Assembly: GCA_024637095.1 (NCBI GenBank)
Contig: JAGXFV010000023.1
Location: forward strand, 1 to 46,755
Direction of reading: 5' to 3'
Source: Actinomycetes bacterium
Lineage (GTDB): Bacteria > Actinomycetota > Thermoleophilia > RBG-16-64-13
Length of the DNA stretch: 46,755 nucleotides
Each line of letters starts with the position of its first letter. Position 1 is the first letter of the stretch. Of the stretch, positions 1-7,958 are shown piece by piece. The notes beneath the pieces are model-generated. The model saw only the letters and a program-made list of their open reading frames with translations. It was not told the origin of the DNA and did no database searches. Position numbers and translations under genes: made by a program.

Positions 1-75
1 CACGGCAAGCGCCACGGGCGACCGGTTGGCGTAGTTGAGACGCGCCCGCGCCGAAGGGGGGGACAGAAAGCGTGA
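1..75 (+). CDS. 3' tail of an unknown upstream gene (partial)
   Basis: An open frame runs in from the left edge and ends in TGA at 73-75. It overlaps the GTG start of the next gene at 72-74 in a GTGA arrangement typical of translationally coupled genes. Only about 24 Arg/Gly-rich residues are visible, so no function can be given. A second frame ends in TAG at 32-34 and could be the true tail instead; the GTGA overlap is why this frame is preferred. Confidence 0.3.
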   Translation, partial: HGKRHGRPVGVVETRPRRRGGQKA

Positions 76-1677
76 CAGACAACATGCTGTATTACGGCGA
101 CAACCTAGACGTGCTGCGCCGTTACATCGAGAGCGAGAGTACCGATCTGGTCTATCTTTGACCCACCCTTCAACTCGAACGCGACCTACAACGTCCTCTT
201 CGCGGAGAAGGACGGGACTGAGGCAGCGAGCCAGATCCAGGCCTTCGAGGACACGTGGCACTGGGACGAGCAGGCGGCGCGGGAGTACGAGGAGTGCGTC
301 GAGTACGGCGGCCAAGTCTCGAGGGCGCTTCAGGCCTTCCGAACGCTGCTCGGCGAGAGCAATATGATGGCCTACCTGTCGATGATGGCGCCGCGGCTGG
401 TCGAGCTCCGACGGGTGATGAAAGAGACGGGGTCGATCTACCTGCACTGTGATCCCACGGCGAGTCATTACCTGAAACTGCTAATGGATGCGGTGTTCGG
501 GCCGGAGAATTTTCGGAACGAGATAGCGTGGCAGAGGTCGACGGCAAAAGGACATGCGTACACACGTTTTCCCTCCGCGCAGGACACCCTCTTGTTCTAC
601 ACGAAGTCCGACTCTTATAGGTGGAACGCGCAGTATCTCCCGCATCGGGAGGAATACATAAAGTCCCACTACGGCAACATCGAGCCCGGCACGGGACGTC
701 GGTATACGTTAGGCGACTGCCTCAACCCCAATCATGACCGCCCCAACCTCACCTACGAATGGCGGGGGCATACACGCGTGTGGCGGTGGACCAAAGAGAA
801 GATGCAGAAGATGGAAGACGACGGAAGGCTGGTCTACACACGCACTGGTCTCCCGCGGTATAAGAGGTATCTCGACGAAATGAAGGGTACTCCAGTGACA
901 TCCGTCTGGACCGACATTCCACCGATCAATTCCCAGGCACAAGAGCGGTTGGGCTACCCTACGCAGAAGCCGGAGGCCCTGCTTGAGCGGATTATCCAAG
1001 GGAGTAGCAGTTCCGGGGACCTAGTGCTCGACCCATTCTGTGGATGTGGGACCACGATCGCAGCGGCCGAGAAGCTCGGACGAAGATGGATCGGTATCGA
1101 CATCACTCACCTCGCGATCACCCTGATCAAGAGTCGGCTGCTCGATCAGTTCGGGGAAGAGCACATGCCAGACGTCATCGGCGAGCCCGTCTCCATTCCG
1201 GACGCCCAGTGGCTCGCCGACCATGATCCTTATCAGTTCCAGTGGTGGGCCCTCGGTCTGGTCGGAGCTCGCCCCCAGGAGCAGAAGAAGGGAGCTGACA
1301 AGGGGATCGACGGACGGCTCTACTTTCACGACGAGGCCAAGGGCAAGACGAAGCAGGTCATCATCTCGGTCAAGGCCGGCAAGCCGAAGGTGCCGCACAT
1401 GCGCGATCTTCGGGGTGTGGTCGACCGCGAAGGAGCCGAGATCGGCGTCTTGATTACAATGCAGGAGCCGACCCGAGACATGCGCAAGGAGGCGGCGAGC
1501 GCCGATTTCTACGAGTCGCCGGGATGGCACTCCAAGCACCCACGGCTTCAGATCCTCACAGTGGAGGAGCTCCTCGAGGGCAAGGGCATCGACTACCCGT
1601 CGACCCAGGGGAACGTGACATTCAAGCGCGCGCAGCGGGTTGAGCGGCGCCAGGGCGATCAGTTGGCATTGGAATAG
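72..1677 (+). pseudogene. DNA methyltransferase fused to a PD-(D/E)xK-like domain, frameshifted
   Basis: This is a site-specific DNA methyltransferase of the beta type (motif IV before motif I), expected to methylate adenine or cytosine amino groups. The frame opens at GTG 72, behind a G-rich ribosome site, and hits TGA at 159-161. Dropping one T from the TTT at 157-159 restores a continuous reading of about 534 residues. The break falls exactly before the catalytic DPPF (residues 30-33 of the repaired protein). SAM motif [10 protein letters not shown] is at about 320-328. The C-terminal part has GADKGIDG (D at about 413) and SVKAG (K at about 434), resembling a PD-(D/E)xK nuclease core, so it may be a combined modification/restriction enzyme. 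ATG 364 could start a shorter product, but it would lack DPPF and be inactive. The indel may be real decay or a sequencing error. Confidence 0.82.
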
Positions 1678-1836
1678 GGTGATAACGATGAGCATCAACT
1701 CATCGGCGAGGTGAACGCCGTGAAGCGCGCGGCAAGGTTGGCCAGCGGCTCGGCCGGAGGATGACCGTCAAGATGCCGGCAGGGCGCTGGGGGCAGGATT
1801 TGGAGGTCGGTGTCGCAAGATTGAAAGGAGCTGTAA

Positions 1837-2247
1837 ATGCAAGTGGACCTCGCGCTACTCGCTGACTACGCGGCTGTCACCCAGGAGAACAAGTTCGTGG
1901 TGGCCGGGATATTTGATGCGATCTTGTCGGGTGAGATCCCTATAACGCATCCACACATGGCCCTCGCCCTTCAGGTTCGTATCGTCGCAGGCGAGGACAC
2001 AGCACATAGGGTCAAGGTGAGCCTGGTGGACGCTGACGGGAACGACGTGATTCCGCCCCTCGAGGCGAGTGTAAGTGGGGACAGGTCGGTGGCCGATAAA
2101 GACGCCACGTTCAAACTGGTGCTGAATTTGGACAATGTGAATTTCCAGGCGGAAGGGTCTTACTCCTTTCACATCTTCCTCGACGGCCGATTCGAACATC
2201 GTGTGCCACTGCAGGTGCGAAAGGCACCGCAGTCTCGAGAGCCGTAG
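1837..2247 (+). CDS. DUF6941 family protein
   Basis: A 136-residue soluble protein begins at ATG 1837 behind a clear GGAG ribosome site. Its opening pattern (VDLALLADYA, then FVVAGIFDAI, then a THPHMALALQVR strand) matches the family annotated as DUF6941, small proteins without a known biochemical role. The rest predicts as a beta-sandwich with alternating hydrophobic strands ending in FHIFLDGRFEHRVPLQV. No signal peptide, membrane segment or catalytic motif is visible. It lies between the methyltransferase and the HicAB pair inside the presumed mobile element. The roughly 160 bases before it hold no other gene. The family call comes from memory of the N-terminal pattern and is moderately sure; a link to defence is only suggested by neighbours. 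Confidence 0.65.
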   Translation: MQVDLALLADYAAVTQENKFVVAGIFDAILSGEIPITHPHMALALQVRIVAGEDTAHRVKVSLVDADGNDVIPPLEASVSGDRSVADKDATFKLVLNLDNVNFQAEGSYSFHIFLDGRFEHRVPLQVRKAPQSREP

Positions 2248-2260
2248 AGGCGGAAAGGCG

Positions 2261-2551
2261 ATGAGTGCCGACAATCGAAGCAAGTTCCCACGCAGTGCGT
2301 GGAAGCGGCTTGAGAAGACACGAGCTTCTCGGGCCGGGTGGGACCACTCGCATTACGATAAGATGCTTCAAGGGTTCGGATTTGAGGTACGCGAAGGCAG
2401 ACACAGCAACTATATCGACGCCCAAGACCGGGACAACTTTGTCTCTGTTCCACGGGGCAAGAACCTTGGGCACTATGTGGGCGACCAGGCCATTGAAGCA
2501 ATCGAGACAGTCATTAGACGAGAGGGAGAGGATCCCAGTGGGCAACAATAA
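2261..2551 (+). CDS. hicA: HicA-like toxin (mRNA interferase fold)
   Basis: A 96-residue basic protein from ATG 2261 with ribosome site GGAAAGG. HicA toxins are small dsRBD-fold ribonucleases that cleave mRNA through one conserved histidine. Here the core reads GFGFEVREGRHSNYID, then FVSVPRGKN, which fits the HicA pattern of a glycine-rich strand, a histidine two residues after Gly (GRH), and a VPRHK-like strand. A helix (DQAIEAIETVIRR) closes the domain. The N-terminal extension of about 30 residues is longer than in minimal HicA proteins. The next gene overlaps its 3' end by 14 bases and looks like the matching antitoxin, which is the main support for this call. Local GC is lower than in the flanking chromosome, fitting a transferred segment. 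Confidence 0.65.
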   Translation: MSADNRSKFPRSAWKRLEKTRASRAGWDHSHYDKMLQGFGFEVREGRHSNYIDAQDRDNFVSVPRGKNLGHYVGDQAIEAIETVIRREGEDPSGQQ

Positions 2552-2963
2552 GGGATTGGACTACTACCGGTCGTTGCCATACGAGCGGGTCTGGAAAGAG
2601 AGCTTGCAGGGCAATGAGGTGTACTACGTTGTACACCTCGTAGACATACCTCGTCTCGCTGGGGGCGGTAAGACACGGGCGCAGGCCCTCTCCATCTTAA
2701 GGGATGCCTTTGACGACTATGTCGAGTGGCGGCTCGAGGAGAATCTCCCGATTCCGGCTCCAGGTGGTCGCGCTCAGCGAGCTCCATCCGCGCCGTCCTC
2801 TCCTTCCCAAGAGATCCGCTTCGAGCCGATTCAGTCCCAGGAAGCCGGCTGGTCCAGAGAGGACTCATACGATCAGGGGCGCGAGGTTGAGACCCACACT
2901 GGCGAGAGCGAGGAATCTAAGAGCCTGCAAGCTCGTTTCCAAGCAAGCCCCGTTCCTGCTTAG
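2538..2963 (+). CDS. hicB: HicB-like antitoxin
   Basis: A 141-residue acidic protein starting at GTG 2538 behind GGGAGAGGA, overlapping the HicA-like gene by 14 bases. Residues from about 20 to 70 show the HicB fold pattern: a strand (EVYYVVHLVDIP), a glycine-rich turn, a helix following KTRAQALSILRDAF, then the EENLPIPAP ending typical of HicB domains. HicB normally binds HicA and, through a C-terminal HTH or ribbon-helix-helix domain, represses its own operon. Here residues 72-141 are Ser/Glu/Gln-rich, look disordered and show no DNA-binding motif. The protein may therefore only neutralise the toxin, or rely on another repressor. The toxin-first order is the usual one for hicAB. Confidence 0.6.
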   Translation: MGNNKGLDYYRSLPYERVWKESLQGNEVYYVVHLVDIPRLAGGGKTRAQALSILRDAFDDYVEWRLEENLPIPAPGGRAQRAPSAPSSPSQEIRFEPIQSQEAGWSREDSYDQGREVETHTGESEESKSLQARFQASPVPA

Positions 2964-3020
2964 AGACCAGCCTATTTAATCCAACCCGTTAGCTTCAACC
3001 GTAACTCGACACCTGGTCTC
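2963..3020. repeat. 8-bp inverted repeat upstream of the recombinase
   Basis: GAGACCAG at 2963-2970 is repeated in inverted form as CTGGTCTC at 3013-3020, with 42 bases between. The left arm begins at the last base of the HicB-like gene, and the right arm lies 39 bases before the recombinase start. It could be a control site for the recombinase promoter, or chance. No recombinase binding has been shown. Confidence 0.3.
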
Positions 3021-3059
3021 GCGGCCCGTTCCCGGCGCTGCATCCCTTAGACTAGGGAC

Positions 3060-4454
3060 GTGATCGCCCTCGGCTACATCCGCGTCTCAAAAGCCCGCGA
3101 CGACATGGTCTCGCCCGAGGTCCAGAAGGACGAGATCCAGCGCTTCGCGGACCAGAAGGGCTGGACCGTGGCCGACTGGTACACGGATCTCGACATCTCA
3201 GGGCGCACTGACGAGCGGCCGGCACTCCAGGAGATGCTCGATCGAGCCGTCACCGGCGGCGCTGAGGCCGTTGTCTTCTACCGTCTCGACCGCTTCAGCC
3301 GGAACCCCGCCCACCACTACGCGATGCTCGCGCTACTCCGGAACGCCGGCGTCCTGGTCGACTCCGTCCACCAGCCCTACGAAGACTCGCCCGAGGGGGA
3401 GTTTCGCTGGGGCCTCGAGGCGGTGCTTGCCCAGTACGAGTCTCTCCGCCTGGGAGCTCGTCTCCGCGACGCACACAGGCGGCTCGCACGGCAGGGGCGT
3501 TGGAACGGGGGAACTGTCCCCTACGGCTTCCAGCGGGTGCAAGACGAGCGCGGCGTTCGCCTAGTCGCGGATCCGGAAGAGGCCAAGTGGCGTCTCTGGA
3601 TCCACGAGCAATATCACTCCGGCTGGGGAGCCGGCCGGATCGCCCGAGAGCTTAACCGTCGGGAGATCCCGACGCAGCGAGGGCGCACTTGGGAGCGGCA
3701 TACCGTCGAGGTAATCCTCTTTGGCGCAGTGCAGGTGGGAGCGCGGGAGGTCGACGGTGAGCTCGTCTTCGGAGGCAATATCGAGCCGATCGTGCCGCTT
3801 GAGATGTTCGAGCGGACTCTTCAGATGAAAGAAGCGCGGCGGCGGAAGCCTCGAGAGGGACGGCCGCCTCGGACTCCTCTCACTGGTCGGCATCTGCGCT
3901 GCGCGAACTGTGGCAACCGGCTCTATTCTCGCTGGCACCACAAGCCCAGCGACCTCTACTTCCAATGCCACGGCAGACAAAAGGCGATCTGTGACCGCGG
4001 AGTCGCCATTCAGGCGGCCCGGCTGATCCCATACGTGGAGGAACGACTCTTCGAGCGACTCCAGCAGGCCTACGCGCCAAAGGTAAGGAAGGATCCGGCG
4101 CCGGTCCCTCCGCTAAAGGAGGAGGTGCGCGACGTCGAGGAGGTGCTCGGGCGCCTTGCCGTAATGTACGCCGGCGGCGAGCTCCTCGAGGCGGAGTACC
4201 GGGCGGCGCGGCAGACGCAGCTGCGGAAGCTCGAGCGGGCTCGGGCAAAGCTCGAGAAGGCTCTGCAGCGGACGGAGGCCTTAGTCCAGGCGGATCTCCT
4301 CGAGGAGACGTGGCGGGATCTCGGCCGGATCACGAAGGCGCAGTGGGACGCGCTGTCGATCCAGGCGCAGCGCGACATTTACGATCTGGTGCTCGACCGG
4401 GTGATTGTGAGCCCTATGGGGCAGGGGCCGCGGATCCGGGTGTACTGGAAGTAG
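3060..4454 (+). CDS. Large serine recombinase / integrase
   Basis: A 464-residue site-specific recombinase starting at GTG 3060. The N-terminal resolvase domain (about 1-150) has the nucleophile in GYIRVS (Ser10) and the conserved YRLDRFSR block. A recombinase domain follows (GWGAGRIARELNRREIPTQ). A zinc ribbon comes next: CANC, then two further cysteines in FQCHGRQKAICDRG. A Glu/Arg-rich coiled coil at about 350-420 is typical of large serine integrases. Such enzymes integrate and excise phages or islands by attP x attB recombination and usually sit next to an attachment site. The reading frame is intact. TAGACT at 3048-3053 just before the start, with no clear ribosome site, suggests a leaderless or weakly translated message. 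The truncated ssb gene 52 bases downstream suggests the target. Confidence 0.93.
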   Translation: MIALGYIRVSKARDDMVSPEVQKDEIQRFADQKGWTVADWYTDLDISGRTDERPALQEMLDRAVTGGAEAVVFYRLDRFSRNPAHHYAMLALLRNAGVLVDSVHQPYEDSPEGEFRWGLEAVLAQYESLRLGARLRDAHRRLARQGRWNGGTVPYGFQRVQDERGVRLVADPEEAKWRLWIHEQYHSGWGAGRIARELNRREIPTQRGRTWERHTVEVILFGAVQVGAREVDGELVFGGNIEPIVPLEMFERTLQMKEARRRKPREGRPPRTPLTGRHLRCANCGNRLYSRWHHKPSDLYFQCHGRQKAICDRGVAIQAARLIPYVEERLFERLQQAYAPKVRKDPAPVPPLKEEVRDVEEVLGRLAVMYAGGELLEAEYRAARQTQLRKLERARAKLEKALQRTEALVQADLLEETWRDLGRITKAQWDALSIQAQRDIYDLVLDRVIVSPMGQGPRIRVYWK

Positions 4455-4506
4455 ACCGGGCCCCGCTCCCCTTTTCCTGCACGGTTCTCAGCCTCGCCAT
4501 CTTCCT

Positions 4507-4713
4507 ATGCCTGTAGGCAGAATCCGAAAGTCAGCAGAGGCGGACTTCTTCAGGATCAAGGCCTGGAACTCCCAGGCGGAGGCTGCGGCCGACAACTTGG
4601 CCAAGGGGAGGCGGATCGGCGTGGAGGGCTCGCTCCGCCAGGACACGTACGAGAAGGAGGGGGAGGAGCGGCGAAGCGTCTCGGTGGTAGCCCGGCGTCT
4701 TCAGTTTCTCTAG
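4507..4713 (+). pseudogene. ssb: 3' half of a single-stranded DNA-binding protein gene
   Basis: A 68-codon frame whose residues from about 11 onward match the second half of the SSB OB-fold: ADFFRIKAWNSQAE, LAKGRRIGVEGSLRQD, then SVVARRLQFL. Full SSB proteins begin with about 50 further residues (the first OB strands, MNSVTLIGRL type), which are missing here. The acidic C-terminal tip is missing too. The first ten codons look unrelated to SSB. The fragment starts 52 bases after the integrase stop, so the simplest reading is that insertion split the gene and the 5' half lies beyond the left edge. It could also be an old remnant or a divergent short paralogue. A hairpin follows directly. Confidence 0.65.
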
Positions 4714-4723
4714 ATGTGTATGT

Positions 4724-4749
4724 CGGCCGGGCGTTCGCGCGCCCGGCCG
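4724..4749 (+). terminator. Hairpin after the ssb fragment
   Basis: Perfect 10-bp stem, CGGCCGGGCG at 4724-4733 and CGCCCGGCCG at 4740-4749, with a 6-base loop. It lies 10 bases after the ssb fragment stop. There is no T-run on the plus strand; five A residues follow, which would give a U-run only for minus-strand transcripts. It probably belonged to the original ssb gene. Confidence 0.5.
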
Positions 4750-4770
4750 GACTAGAAAAAGGGTGCGGAT

Positions 4771-7647
4771 ATGTCTAGGCTAAGCAACCCCACCAGAGCG
4801 GATCGAGCCGCCGTGGGGAGTGAGCAAAACGCAGGGAGCAGTGAGCTCGGGGGCGCACGGGAGATGACTTCTCCTTTCCATCTAGCCATGCCCTATCATG
4901 GTCAGCTGATTACCCGCCGCCGGCTACTGGCCATGCTCCCTCCCGTGCGGGAGGGGGGTGTTGTGAACATCGTGGCCGGCCCCGGCTACGGGAAGACCGC
5001 TCTGGTGGTCGATATCCTGCGCGGGTCCGAGGTGCCGGCGGCCTACCTTCAGCTAGAGCAGGGTGATCGCAGGGCAACCGGCTTCTTGCGCTCGCTTGCA
5101 GCGGCCGTAACCCAGGCACATGCCGGACTGGGGCCGCCGCTGAGGGAAAGACTTGCGGAGTGCCGGGATACCGAACGAGAAATCCTGGCGGTTCTCACGG
5201 CGTTCCTCGAGGAGGCCAACGCTTGCTGTACCGAGCCGACCTATCTCGCCGTCGATGACGTCACCGAGGTGGAACAGAGTCCGGCCATCCTGTCGGCCCT
5301 GGAGTACCTACTGCAGGGCGTTCCTTCTGCGTGGACCGTCCTGCTAACCTCCCGGGGTCCCCTTCCCATCGATCTGGAGCCGCTCCGGAACTACGGGAGG
5401 GTCGTCGATATCGGACCGCGGCAACTCCGCCTCGCGCCGGGCGAACTGGTCGAATGGTCCCGCTTGAAGTGGGACGTTCAGCTCGGACTGCAGGAGGCGC
5501 GGGCGCTATGGAAGGTGACCGAAGGATGGCCCCTCGCCTTGACCCTCCTGGGCGGCCGACTCCGCGGTAGCCGCGGGAGACGGGAAAGGCTAAGAGAGGA
5601 GCTCACCTCCCTTCTGCAGCGAGGCGAGCGTCTGAACGATTACCTCACGGGCAATGTGTTCGACGCCCTCGACGCGGCGTCAACAGAGGTAATCCTGAGT
5701 GCCGTTTTCCTGCCCGAAGTCTCCTTTCCCAGGGAAGCGTCCTTTTTTCACGGCAAGGCCCCGCGCGCCGAAGCCATCTTGAGCAGCCTGGTGGAATCGG
5801 GATTCATGTTGGCCAGGACCGGGCAGCGGACCTATGTCCTTCACCCCCTTCTCCGCGCCTTTGCCGAAAAGATGCAGGAAGACACGACGGGACCTGACCG
5901 GACGCGTTCGGAGCGTCTTCGGGCGGCGGCGCACCTGGAGAGTGTGGGAGATCTGCATGCCGCGGTAGCCCTGTATCTGAAGGCGGAGGACGTCGCCGCC
6001 GCTATCAATCCCCTGCGTGTGCTTTCCAAGCGGGACCTCAACGCATCGTTGCATGACTCGCCGGCCGAGTGGCTGCAGCCGTTGCCCGAGGGAAGGATCA
6101 ACGATGAGCCGTGGCTCCTCATGTTGCGGGCAAAGACGCTTCAAGAGCAGGGCAAGTTCATCGAAGCCGAGAAGGTGTACCAGCGGGCAGCGAGGTTGTT
6201 TCAGAGGAACCAGGATCGCGAGGGCGTGCTGGCGGCCCTGCTGCGAAGGGCCTTCTGCCTGTACATCTCCGGCAGGTGGGACGACAGTCTCGGGGTCTTG
6301 GGCGAGGCGGATAGCGTCGTCACTGATCCAACCGAACGGGCGGAACTCTACGCGAGTCGGGGAAATGTCATGGTGGGGCAGTGCCGCTGGGACGAGGCTG
6401 TGGAGAACTTCGAGTTGGCGGTGACCACGGCTCCGCCCGAGGCCAGGCTGGGCTACGAGCTTCGCGTCTTCAACTTTAGGGCCCGCCTCTTCTTCCTGCG
6501 CGGGGAACTCCCCAAGGCCCGCGACTGGACAGAAAGGGTCATTGCCCGTGCCGCTCGTTCCTCCCGCCCCGCCTACGTAACCGCCCTCAACACGGCCGGC
6601 ACGCTCGAGTACATGATGGGGCGCTATGACGAGTCGCAGATGCATGCCGAGGCGGCGCTCGCTTTGGTGCGCTCCCGTGGTTATGCCTTCCTCGAGTCGC
6701 CGGTGCTCCTCACCCTGGCCGGCGTATCGATGGGGAAGAAGGACTACCGCGCTGCTCTGGGTCAGATCAAACGGGCGCAGGCATTGAGTGACGAATCCGG
6801 AGATATTGAAGCCGTGGTGTGGGCGATGGATATGCAGGGAGCGATCTATCGGCGTAACCGCAACCCGCAGCGCGCCCTCGAGGTGCACCGAGCCGCGCTC
6901 GAGTTGATAGAGGATAACCAGTTGTCGTCCGTTGAGCGCGTCCGTGCTCTGGTGGCCGTTGGCATCGACCTGGCTGCCCTGCAAGAAGACCGGGAAGCGG
7001 AGACGCTTCTGGGCGAGGTGGTGCAACAGGCTCGGCAGGCCAATCTGAACGCTCCCTTGGCCCAAGCATTGTTCTATCTGGGGTGGCTCGAAGCCTGCCG
7101 CGGTGACGAGGTGGGCTCGGCCAATCGGCTGACGCAGGCGCTGGAGTTGATGCGGCAGAACCGCTACCTCGATTTCCTGCACCAGGAGTCCGCGCTCGCG
7201 ACTCCGATTCTCGCTCTCTGTGCCCGTCGCGGCCTTGGCGGCGAACTGCTCGACGCCGTTGTTTTCGCTATGCCCTCGCGCTATCTGGCCTATTACGAAG
7301 AGTTGGCCGAGGGCGGAATCTATCCGACGGACGTGGCGCTTGGTCCTCCCGCACAGAGCCGGCGGGCCCTGGCGCCCGGGACCGCGCCCATGACTTCGGT
7401 TGAGGACCGCGCTCTGCTCGCCAGGTTCGAGACTCTGACCGATAGGGAGATGGAGATCCTGCGGCAGATTGCCTTCGGTCTGCCCAACAAGGTCATCGGG
7501 GCCAAGCTCTTCATCACAGAGAAGACCATCAAGACCCATGCCAACAAGATCTATCGCAAGCTAGAGGTGGGGAACCGCCTGCAGGCGGTGCTTGCTTTGC
7601 AGCGGTTCGACCGCGTCGGGGGGCGGAGAGGGCGGAAGCCCGCATAG
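4771..7647 (+). CDS. LAL-type LuxR family transcriptional regulator
   Basis: A 958-residue STAND-class regulator of the MalT/LAL type. Residues 1-40 are a variable lead. Walker A is GPGYGKTA at 70-77, and a Walker B-like strand TYLAVDDV lies near 160. A long helical middle region (about 380-800) shows repeated Ala/Leu-rich helix pairs that read as TPR units and probably sense a ligand or partner protein. The C-terminal LuxR HTH begins near residue 889 (LTDREMEILRQIAFG, then the recognition helix around TEKTIKTHANKIYRKL). Such proteins use ATP and inducer to oligomerise and activate nearby promoters. Start ATG 4771 follows a purine-rich AAAAAGGG. It is monocistronic: a hairpin precedes it and two strong hairpins follow. 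The target is unknown. Confidence 0.9.
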   Translation: MSRLSNPTRADRAAVGSEQNAGSSELGGAREMTSPFHLAMPYHGQLITRRRLLAMLPPVREGGVVNIVAGPGYGKTALVVDILRGSEVPAAYLQLEQGDRRATGFLRSLAAAVTQAHAGLGPPLRERLAECRDTEREILAVLTAFLEEANACCTEPTYLAVDDVTEVEQSPAILSALEYLLQGVPSAWTVLLTSRGPLPIDLEPLRNYGRVVDIGPRQLRLAPGELVEWSRLKWDVQLGLQEARALWKVTEGWPLALTLLGGRLRGSRGRRERLREELTSLLQRGERLNDYLTGNVFDALDAASTEVILSAVFLPEVSFPREASFFHGKAPRAEAILSSLVESGFMLARTGQRTYVLHPLLRAFAEKMQEDTTGPDRTRSERLRAAAHLESVGDLHAAVALYLKAEDVAAAINPLRVLSKRDLNASLHDSPAEWLQPLPEGRINDEPWLLMLRAKTLQEQGKFIEAEKVYQRAARLFQRNQDREGVLAALLRRAFCLYISGRWDDSLGVLGEADSVVTDPTERAELYASRGNVMVGQCRWDEAVENFELAVTTAPPEARLGYELRVFNFRARLFFLRGELPKARDWTERVIARAARSSRPAYVTALNTAGTLEYMMGRYDESQMHAEAALALVRSRGYAFLESPVLLTLAGVSMGKKDYRAALGQIKRAQALSDESGDIEAVVWAMDMQGAIYRRNRNPQRALEVHRAALELIEDNQLSSVERVRALVAVGIDLAALQEDREAETLLGEVVQQARQANLNAPLAQALFYLGWLEACRGDEVGSANRLTQALELMRQNRYLDFLHQESALATPILALCARRGLGGELLDAVVFAMPSRYLAYYEELAEGGIYPTDVALGPPAQSRRALAPGTAPMTSVEDRALLARFETLTDREMEILRQIAFGLPNKVIGAKLFITEKTIKTHANKIYRKLEVGNRLQAVLALQRFDRVGGRRGRKPA

Positions 7648-7704
7648 CTGGGCAATTGCTTCCAATCGCCGGAAGCGAACTGGCCCGCCGGCGAGGACAA
7701 GGTT

Positions 7705-7739
7705 GGGGCCCGTTCGGGAGGGTCTTCCAAACGGGCCCC
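7705..7739 (+). terminator. First of two tandem hairpins after the LAL regulator
   Basis: Perfect 10-bp stem GGGGCCCGTT (7705-7714) / AACGGGCCCC (7730-7739) with a 15-base loop, 57 bases after the regulator stop. No T-run follows, so it may act as an intrinsic terminator of the GC-rich type or stabilise the mRNA end. Confidence 0.6.
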
Positions 7740-7744
7740 GGCGC

Positions 7745-7784
7745 ATGGCTGGCCGCCCCGAGGGTCAAGAGGGCGGCCAGCCAT
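7745..7784 (+). terminator. Second tandem hairpin
   Basis: Perfect 14-bp stem ATGGCTGGCCGCCC (7745-7758) / GGGCGGCCAGCCAT (7771-7784), 12-base loop. It starts 5 bases after the first hairpin. Together they form an unusually strong stop between the regulator and the minus-strand genes that face it. Confidence 0.6.
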
Positions 7785-7958
7785 TAGGGAGGGAGGTCTG
7801 GGAGGAGGTGCGTCGATAGGTCGAGAGATACCCCCTCACCTGGCCCTAGTTACGTTACCGGCAGGTATCGTAACTGCGGGTATTTTACCCCCGCGGACAG
7901 GGCGGGTCAATGGGTTTAGAGTGGCGGGACCATCAGAACTGTTACGACTAGGCAACGC
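7785..7958. other. Non-coding stretch with a GTTACG inverted repeat
   Basis: No gene is visible. AGTTACG at 7848-7854 and CGTAACT at 7869-7875 form a perfect 7-bp inverted repeat with 14 bases between. Another GTTACG lies close by, near 7942. The same hexamer recurs upstream of the lipoprotein gene at 9430-9470, which hints at a shared protein-binding site, but no regulator is known. Confidence 0.3.

Noticed and set aside
3060-4454. Prophage as the source of the integrase
   Set aside because: No capsid, terminase, portal or lysis gene is seen in the 3 kb upstream; the visible cargo is restriction- and toxin-antitoxin-like. A prophage extending past the left edge cannot be excluded.
5680-7539. 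A 619-codon open frame on the minus strand inside the LAL regulator gene
   Set aside because: It lies opposite a well-supported gene. GC-rich codon bias leaves the antisense frame open, and its translation shows no family likeness.
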